Of a stretch of DNA of 64,000 bases, positions 58,105 through 64,000 are shown one piece after another (within the stretch, counting starts at the first letter, position 1; the number at the start of each line of letters is the position of its first letter). The stretch is from Jacaranda mimosifolia (taxonomy: Eukaryota; Streptophyta; Magnoliopsida; Lamiales; Bignoniaceae). The stretch is from positions 28,509,379-28,573,378 of the forward strand of contig CM032132.1 in NCBI GenBank assembly GCA_018894105.1, given 5' to 3'. The notes under the pieces were generated by a model, which searched no databases, was not told where the DNA came from, and saw nothing but the letters and a program-made list of their open reading frames with translations. Both the position numbers and the translations under genes were made by a program.

Positions 58105-58543
58105 TGATGAGGGGTCGATCCGTTGGATAGGAATCCGGGTCTAGATGTAAGTAGAACTTGACCTAAGAGGTTCGTGTTCTTGCTTAGTAAAGGAAGAATC
58201 CTGCAATCACAGTAAACGTTAGGCTAGCTGAGAAGCCTATGCTTAGGTCCTCCGACACTCAAGTCAGTAGAAGTCGACCTCAGAAATCGAGCAGCGGAGT
58301 AAGGGCTTTTGAGTGTATATGAGTGCGTATCTTTAGAAGGTTGAGTTGAGAGTATTTATATCCTTCTTCCCTTAAGGAAATGTTTGGGAAGCCCCTGGTA
58401 CCCCCAAGGGCCCTTAGCCTTCTGCCAGGGGTAATTAGTCATTTCCCCCATTCGAATATTTTCAGCTAACTGCCCCTCCAGGTTTCAAGGACAAGATAGT
58501 ACACTGTAGCGGCGTCTATTGTGTTAGGTGGTGAGGGGGATGG
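58105..58543 (-). repeat. 3' LTR of the second Tat copy, truncated
   Basis: The minus-strand end is intact (TGATGAGGGG on the plus strand complements the CCCTTATCA terminus). It matches the other LTRs up to the CATCCCCCTCACC region, then stops near 58543. About 250 bp including the TGATATG start are missing. TATTTATATCCTTCTTCC near 58355-58372 is the inverted TATA region. Confidence 0.88.
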
Positions 58544-60418
58544 CAGATTTCTGGTAGCCCCAGCTTCTTCATATGGGCAGGAGTGGAAAAAATGCTACTT
58601 TTTTGTTCGAGTGGCGGGGGGTTTCAATATTTCCCGGGCTTGGTGGAAGGGGCATGTCGATGTGCTAGGGAATCTTACTCCGACCTGGCCGAACACGTTT
58701 GTGCAGGACCTAGTTGAGTTCGGACATGTGGAGGCCTCTATCTTCATCGAGGAGAGGCATTTAGTATTGGCTGGGCTGTCACCGGCCCCGATAGATTTTC
58801 TTGCGAATTATCAAATAGGTAGATGGAGTGTGTCTTGTTATTTGTTTATCTTTGATGGCGTGCGTGATCCTTTATTTTTTACCTCCGTTAATTTTGATGT
58901 TTGGCAAATCGCGCAGCTATTATGAACAGGTCGAGAGCTGAAGCGTTGGCCCGAGTAGAAAGAAACCAGTAGCGCCGACAAGATGCCGCTGCTCGTCGAG
59001 CGGCCACTGCCACGGACGAGCCACGTCGAGTGGTTGCAATCCCCGCACCATCGCCGACTCCTTCACCAAGTCGAGCTATAGCGGTCACGAGCGAGAGCCC
59101 CACAAATCGGGGCAAGAGAGCAATTATCAAGCAGGGCGGTCGTCCACCTAAAAGAGATGCTGCCAGAAAGGGCAAATGGAAGACAACATGGTCGGGGCTG
59201 CCAACTGGGAATGATCTCTTCGAAGATCGAGGGGAGGATATATTGTTCACTTTGCCGAAGTTCCCCTTTCCACGATTTGGGTCTGATCCAAGCCCCTTTG
59301 TACACAATTCTTCGTGCATGCACACGGCAGGGCCCACTGGGGTGGATCCTTTGAAGGTGTTGATGGCGGGTCAATTTTTGGCTGACTAGAAGAGAATTAT
59401 GGGGATGAGTCAAGCCGCGGCCCTTTGTGAGTTTGCCTACCACTCCAACATGGTAAGGTTTCATATTTTTAATTCCTGCATGTTTGCACTCTTCTCAATC
59501 AGGTAGTGATGACCTTTATGTCTCAGGTCGGGCAACTGGGCTACAATTTCTACCGTCGAGCCGAGCTAGCCTTGGCTGATGAGGTTGGAGGGTGGCGGGG
59601 ATGTCGAGACTTTGAAGGCTCAGCTGGAGTCTTCTCAGATGTGGGTCAACGAACTGGAGAAGCAAGTCAACCAACGCACCAAGGAGCTCGAAGAGAAGGA
59701 TGAGTAAGTCCTCCTTGCTGTTAAAGAGAGGACCAAAATGGACGAGAAGGTGAAGAAACTGCAACTGGACGTGTAAGTTGCTTATGAATCTGGTCGACCA
59801 GCAGGCCAGAACAAATGTTTGGCTGAGGCCAGGGCGGAGTTCAATCGGTTACTGCCACAAGTGCGCCGAGAGGTTGTGCAGTAGTTCCTGGTTAGTCCAT
59901 CTTTCCAGGATACGAGGGTTGTGTTCTCTCTGGATGATGCCCGAAATGCTTTTCAAAAAGCCATTCAACAAATGCAGTTTCTGGGCTATGCGCTTTGGGC
60001 CGAGGACCAATCGCAAATGAGCTTCGCGCTCGACGAGCAGCTGCGCCCATACCCCGAGGATGAGGGTGGTGCGGAGGAGTCATTCACCGAGGCATGCGAA
60101 GTGGAGGGAGCTCCAGAGGTTGAATTGACTGTCGAAGAGAGAAAGTGGGCTGAAATTGATAAGAAACTGAAAGCGGTTGCTCTGGAGTTTGAATTTGCCG
60201 GCGACCTCGCCTTCGAGGTGTCAAAGCAGAGAGCTGATATCGTCTCCTACTTCCCAATCCCTAAACGGCAGTTTTTACAAGATGCAGCTGGTCCTTCTCA
60301 ACCAGTGACTGCTGCAGTCCCTGTTTCGATGGCCCTGCCTAAGCCCCAACCATTTGCTACTCTGGTGCCTGCTCCTGCCCCCACCACCGATGCCGAAGAG
60401 GCCGGTGGCTCCCGCTAG
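58544..60418 (+). pseudogene. antisense ORF of the second Tat copy, N-terminally truncated, two putative introns
   Basis: Begins abruptly at FLVAPASSYGQEWKKCYFF, fused to LTR sequence, and continues FNISRAWWKGHVDVLGNLTP and EERHLVLAGLSPAPIDFLAN. Introns are suggested at 58819 to about 58916 and at 59453-59526 (ATG|GTAAGG ... TCTCAG|GTCGGG). Between them lie NRSRAEALARVERNQ, a Pro/Ser and basic segment, GNDLFEDRGEDILFTLPKF, and MSQAAALCEFAYHSNM. The last exon reads QLGYNFYRRAELALAD, then a coiled coil with LEKQVNQRTKELEEKDE, VFSLDDARNAFQKAIQQMQF, and the open end LTVEERKWAEIDKKLKAVAL to TAG at 60416-60418. Stops near 58971, 59387 and 59702 show decay. Spliced translation agrees with the first copy throughout. 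Confidence 0.72.
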
Positions 60419-60859
60419 ATCTAGTGTTATCTTTTGTTTTTGTTTGATGTATATGTATATACCTCAGTGAGGCTTTTAACAATGATTGTTGAATTGTTGC
60501 CTCGATGAGGTTTTTTCTTTGGAATGATTAGATAATTAATTTGCTTTCCCTAACTGAAATTTCGATCATCACTTTTCTTATTTTTTGTTATGAATTTCTT
60601 TGATTGAGGTGTACGTGTTTTGCAAAGCATTAACTTATTGCTCTGCTTGTCAGGATTTTTCGATGGATGCCCACGAATGTGGCAAGTAATTTCTGTCTTT
60701 CATTAGATAAAGGTTGTGCTTTCCTGAATTCATTCTTGACTTTTAACAAGCAAGTTTTAGTTAATCCGCTAGCATAACCACTAATGTTTGAGTTTGGAAT
60801 GACCTCGAGGATTGTAGGATAGGTTTATCATCATTGCAATTGTGATTAACACTTTTAGC
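60419..60859 (+). other. spacer after the antisense ORF
   Basis: Contains GCCTCGATGAGG and CTCAGTGAGGCTTTTAAC, matched by GCCTCATTGAGGCATGAATT in the first Tat copy near 37182. It is a short palindromic GCCTCATTGAGGC motif placed just beyond the ORF stop. No coding content. Confidence 0.5.
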
Positions 60860-61127
60860 TAAGTCGGCCCATAAGAACCGACTTCGCGCCGTTAAGGCTG
60901 TTTTGCCAACTGCGAGGTCGACTGTGTGGTCTAAGCGCAGAGGCCTCCGCTTGGCAGCGTAGAGCCTTTTGTCGACAGTGGGGTCGACTATGTGGTCTCG
61001 GCGCAGAGGTCTCGACTTGGCGGCATGGAGCCTTTTGTCGACTACGGGGTCGACTATGTGGTCTTGGCGTAGAGGCCTCGACTTGGTGGCCTGGAGCCTT
61101 TTGTTGACTGCAAGGTCGACTATTTGG
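60860..61127 (-). repeat. 68-bp tandem repeat array of the second Tat copy, about four units
   Basis: Inverted counterpart of 36431-36823. Units share GTCGACTATGTGGTCTCGGC, GCAGAGGCCTCGACTTGGC and GGAGCCTTTTGTCGAC. Open frames on both strands across this array are by-products of the repeat length and base composition. Confidence 0.9.
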
Positions 61128-61208
61128 GAAAAATTCACTTTGTTGCACGCGGTTTGAACATGTCATAATTTCATTTCTTTGGGTAATACAAAGGTCATCG
61201 ACGACCAG

Positions 61209-62360
61209 TTACACAAAAAAATTCTTTAGGTTTACTGCATTCCAAGGTCGAGGTAACTCACGGCCTAATGCATCGGCCAGTCGGTAGGCATTGCTTTTTG
61301 ACACCTTAATCACCGAGTACGGTCCCTCCCACTTCGGGTCGAGTTTCCCCACAGGTTTGGACACTTCCACCTTCTTGAGAACGAGGTCGCCGACCTTGAA
61401 GCTCCAGGGACGCATTGTCTTGTTATTGCAGTCTGCCATCTTTGAGTGATATTGCTACATTGTGCTGTAAACTGCATGGCGCCTCTCGTCAACAGTGACT
61501 AGATCTAGTGTCCTCTCCGATGTATTTGTTATCGGGTTATAGTGGATCACCCTCGTAGTGTGTTGAATCGGCTCTGACGGGATTACCGGCTCGGATCCGT
61601 AGACTAGGTTGTACAGGCTGTGACCCGTGGCTGTTCGGGTCGTCGTTCTGTAAGCCCAAAGCACACCAGGGAGGTCATCTGCCCAACTGGCCCCAGTCCT
61701 CGCTATTCTACTCTTGATGTGGTCGAGGACAGTTCTGTTGGTGACCTCAGTCTGTCCATTGGCCTGTGGATTTCCCACCGAAGTGAAGTGTTGGGCAATT
61801 CCTAAGGTCTCGCACCATTTCCTCATGTTTTTGCTTTGAAATTGGGTGTCGTTGTCTGAGATTAAGACCTTAGGCAATTCAAATCGGCATACTATATTCT
61901 TCCAGATGAAACTTTTGATGGCAGCGTTGGTGATCTTCGGGACTGCCTCAGCTGCCACCCATTTTGTAAAGTACTCGACGGCCACTATGATCAATTTGCG
62001 CTGGCCGAAAGTCTTCGGGAGTGACCCGACTATGTCGATCCCCCACTGGTCGAATGGCCAAGTAATGTTAACATTGATCATCGGTGCGGCTGGCTGGTGT
62101 TGAATGTTCGAATGGATTTGGCATGATGAGCACTTTTTACCAAAGTCGACGGAATCTCTCAGCAACCTTGGCTAGAAATATCCATAACGAATGACTTTGT
62201 GTCCTAGGGATCGACCGCCCAAGTGGTTGCCGCAGATGCCGACATGTATCTCCTGCAACACCTCGTTTGCTTGGTCGAGTCCTAGACATCTGAGTGGAGG
62301 TCCTGCTATCGACCTCCGATATAACTGGCTGTGCTCGTCTAGCGCATATTTGGCTGCCAA
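61209..62360 (-). pseudogene. Tat integrase, second copy
   Basis: Largely open. The zinc region reads LDQANEVLQEIHVGICGNHL, GGRSLGHKVIRYGYF and then a TAG, with KKCSSCQIHSNIQHQPAAPM. The core reads WPFDQWGIDIVGSLPKTFGQ (Asp), LPKVLISDND (Asp), GNPQANGQTEVTNRTVLDHI (Glu), GVLWAYRTTTRTATGHSLYN and YGSEPVIPSE. The C-terminal part at 61209-61439 reads RPWSFKVGDLVLKKVEVSKP and DPKWEGPYSVIKVSKSN. The long uninterrupted 236-codon block (61455-62165) shows this copy is better preserved than the one at 35226-36343. Second catalytic motif DNDT in place of DNGT. Confidence 0.93.
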
Positions 62361-62940
62361 CCTTCTGAGTCTGCGGGCCTCATTGTCATCGTTAGGTAAG
62401 GTACCTCGACTTAAGTAAAGTTTGATTAGATCCTACTAAGAGAAGGCTGCTTCCTCGAGGCACCCGACAAGGCCCTGATCGGAGGCGGTGACACACGACT
62501 GGTCGAACACCAAGAATGTTATTGTTCTTTCTCTGGTACTCTTTGTCGAGCTGGCTAACTTGGAGAGCGTGTCTGCTCGTTCATTTTCCGCTCGGGGAAC
62601 TTGGCTCAACGAAAAGTTTTTGAACATTTGCCTCAATTGGTGCACTTTTGCCAAATATTGCGCCATTTTATGTTCCTTTGCCTCCAAGTTGCCTTCAACC
62701 TATTCCGCAACTAGCTGAGAGTCAGTGAATGCCGCAAGATGCTCGACGCCGCGGCTTGTGGCCATGCGCATTCCTGCGATGAGAGCCTCATATTCCGCTT
62801 CATTATTGGTGACCGAGAAGTCGAGTTTCATAGCAAAATCATACTCCTCGGCCAGTGGGGATCGGGGGGATATCCCTATCTCTCATCCGGATGAGGTTGC
62901 AGACCCGTCGACATGTAAGGTCCACATGGATGTGCTCTCA
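62361..62940 (-). pseudogene. Tat second (archaeal-type) RNase H, second copy
   Basis: On the minus strand WTLHVDGSATSSG lies near 62890-62930 (catalytic Asp) and NNEAEYEALIAGMRMA near 62755-62805 (Glu). TDSQLVAE follows near 62705-62730 (Asp), with a TAG in place of the next Gln, then EAKEHKMAQYLAKVHQLRQM, VPRAENERADTLSKLASSTK and DQGLVGCLEEAAFS. All four acidic positions are recognisable. One TAG at about 62703 and one near 62436 interrupt the frame. Confidence 0.88.
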
Positions 62941-62945
62941 ACATT

Positions 62946-63420
62946 TTATGAAGGCCGGTCGAGCCACTCAACGATGAAGTCGGCAAGTACCTGTGTTTTA
63001 ATGGTTGTCCGCAGTTGGAACATGATGTCGAATTCCCCGAGCTCAATGGCCCATTTGGTGAGCCGACCTGAAGTGTCTCGCTTCGACAACACCTGTTTTA
63101 GCGGCTGATTTGTCAATACCGTAATTGTGTAGGATTGAAAGTAAGGCCGTAGTTTCCTGGCTGTCATCACAAGGGCTAGAGCAAACTTCTCAATCTCCAA
63201 ATAATTGTGCCCGAGCCCCTGGAGAGCTTTGCTGCAGTAATACACCAGATGGGGGGTTCCTCCTCTTATCGTCGTCAGCACTAAACTGATGGAAGCCGAA
63301 GAGGCTGCCAAGTATAGTTGTAGCACTTCTCCCAGCTCGGGTTTGGCAAGCATAGGTGGCGAAGCTAGGTATTGTTTGAGCTCTAGCAAGGTTCGATTGC
63401 ATTGTTGATCCCACTTGAAC
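62946..63420 (-). pseudogene. Tat native RNase H, second copy
   Basis: Open for 147 codons: LELKQYLASPPMLAKPELGE, VLQLYLAASSASISLVLTTI, YYCSKALQGLGHNYLEIEKF, ALALVMTARKLRPYFQSYTI, LKQVLSKRDTSGRLTKWAIE and LGEFDIMFQLRTTIKTQVLA. The YLAAS in place of YxDAS again shows loss of the first catalytic Asp, so this is a lineage feature and not private damage. Confidence 0.9.
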
Positions 63421-64000
63421 CCAGACTTCTTTGCATTCTTAGGATTTTGAAGAAAGGTAGGCTCTTGTCCGCTAGTCGAGCTATGAACCTGCCCAAGGCT
63501 ATAACTCTGCCGACCAGGCGCTGGACTTCACGAACTGTGCGAGGTGGGGTGATGTCCATAATTTCTTGGATCTTCTGCGGGTTGGCTTCGATCCCTCTCT
63601 GACAGACCATATACCCAAAGAATTTGCCTCCTCGAACACCGAAGGTGCATTTGCTAGGATTGAGCTTCATACCGAAAGCTCTCAATATAGAAAAGGTGTG
63701 GCTGTGGTCGACTAGATGGTCTTCTGCCTTTTAGGTTTTTACAATCATATCGTCCACATAAACCTCCATCGACTTGCCGATTTCGTTCTTAAACATGAAG
63801 TTGACCAATCTTTGGTACGTTGCTCTTGTATTTTTAAGTCCGAAGGGCATAACTAGGAAGCAATATACTCCGTTGGGAACGATAAAAGAGGTTTTGTCCC
63901 TGTCTTCGGGTGCCATGAATATTTGATAATAACCTTGGAATGCGTCAATCATGCTAAGCAACGCACAACCAGCAGTAGAATCAACTAATAAATCTATACG
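63421..64000 (-). pseudogene. Tat reverse transcriptase, second copy (cut by the window edge)
   Basis: Reads SIDAFQG-type sequence as MIDAFQGYYQIFMAPEDRDK and TSFIVPNGVYCFLVMPFGLK. NTRATYQRLVNFMFKNEI, SMEVYVDDMIVKT (YVDD near 63750-63762), then MRAFGMKLNPSKCTFGVRGG, PPRTVREVQRLVGRVIALGR and FIARLADKSLPFFKIL follow. The NTRATYQR position is intact here, whereas the first copy has a frameshift at it. One stop follows VKT near 63731. Confidence 0.92.

Larger units (their letters stand above)
58105..64000 (-). mobile_element. second Tat-lineage gypsy copy, reverse orientation, cut by the right window edge
   Basis: The same family as 30059-40829, inverted. From the left: the inner part of the 3' LTR, the antisense ORF (here on the plus strand), the 68-bp repeats, then integrase, second RNase H, RNase H and RT on the minus strand. 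Protease, gag and the 5' LTR lie beyond 64000. A deletion removed part of the LTR and the start of the antisense ORF. Confidence 0.94.

Noticed and set aside
60761..61166. Minus- and plus-strand open frames of 60-125 codons with repeated Arg/Pro/Ser segments
   Set aside because: They are translations of the 68-bp tandem array and are not conserved in the other array, whose unit number differs.
1..64000. tRNA, rRNA or small RNA genes
   Set aside because: No cloverleaf-like box A/box B pair or rRNA segment was recognised by reading. A covariance-model scan (tRNAscan-SE, Infernal) would be decisive.

Overview
The window is nuclear DNA of a flowering plant, most likely a eudicot. Reasons: a two-exon CYP71-clan cytochrome P450 with GT-AG splice sites, relics of a CDPK-related kinase and of a plant UDP-glycosyltransferase, plant-type LTR retrotransposons (copia, chromodomain gypsy, Tat-lineage gypsy with a second RNase H), and AT-rich intergenic DNA. 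There is nothing bacterial, no operon and no CRISPR array. The species cannot be fixed from the sequence alone.

Only one host gene looks intact: the P450 at 24958-27383 (+; exons 24958-25908 and 26766-27383; 522 aa). Two host pseudogenes are recognisable by translation: a CDPK-related kinase (CRK) relic at 5482-6315, and the C-terminal half of a UGT74-like glycosyltransferase at 8299-8914 that resumes at 23075-23152. A second small UGT fragment lies at 28330-28430, so UGT relics sit on both sides of the P450.

Layout. 1-3903: left-truncated copia element (-). 3904-8298: intergenic DNA with the CRK relic. 8299-23152: a three-level nest. The UGT pseudogene is split by a copia element (8915-23074, TSD GGAAC), and one LTR of that copia is split by a chromodomain gypsy element (12903-22890, TSD ACATT). 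23153-28800: P450 neighbourhood. 28801-29280: 5' end of a gypsy element. 29355-29996: truncated Mutator-like element. 29997-46085: a second nest, a copia element (-) whose 3' LTR holds a complete Tat-lineage gypsy (30059-40829). 46086-58104: AT-rich DNA with four DNA transposons: a MULE-like element (48691-50425, 9-bp TSD), a long-inverted-repeat element (about 51098-54058), a hAT element inside its right arm (53100-53877, 8-bp TSD) and a CACTA element (54535-56428, TSD AAG). 58105-64000: a second Tat-lineage copy (-), cut by the right edge.

The most interesting material is in the two Tat copies. Each carries a long antisense reading frame between integrase and the 3' LTR. It has two putative short introns at matching positions, and a 68-bp tandem repeat separates it from integrase. 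All retrotransposon polyproteins are broken, and many of the stops look like C-to-T changes at CAG, CAA, CGA and TGG codons, as expected of old methylated plant repeats.
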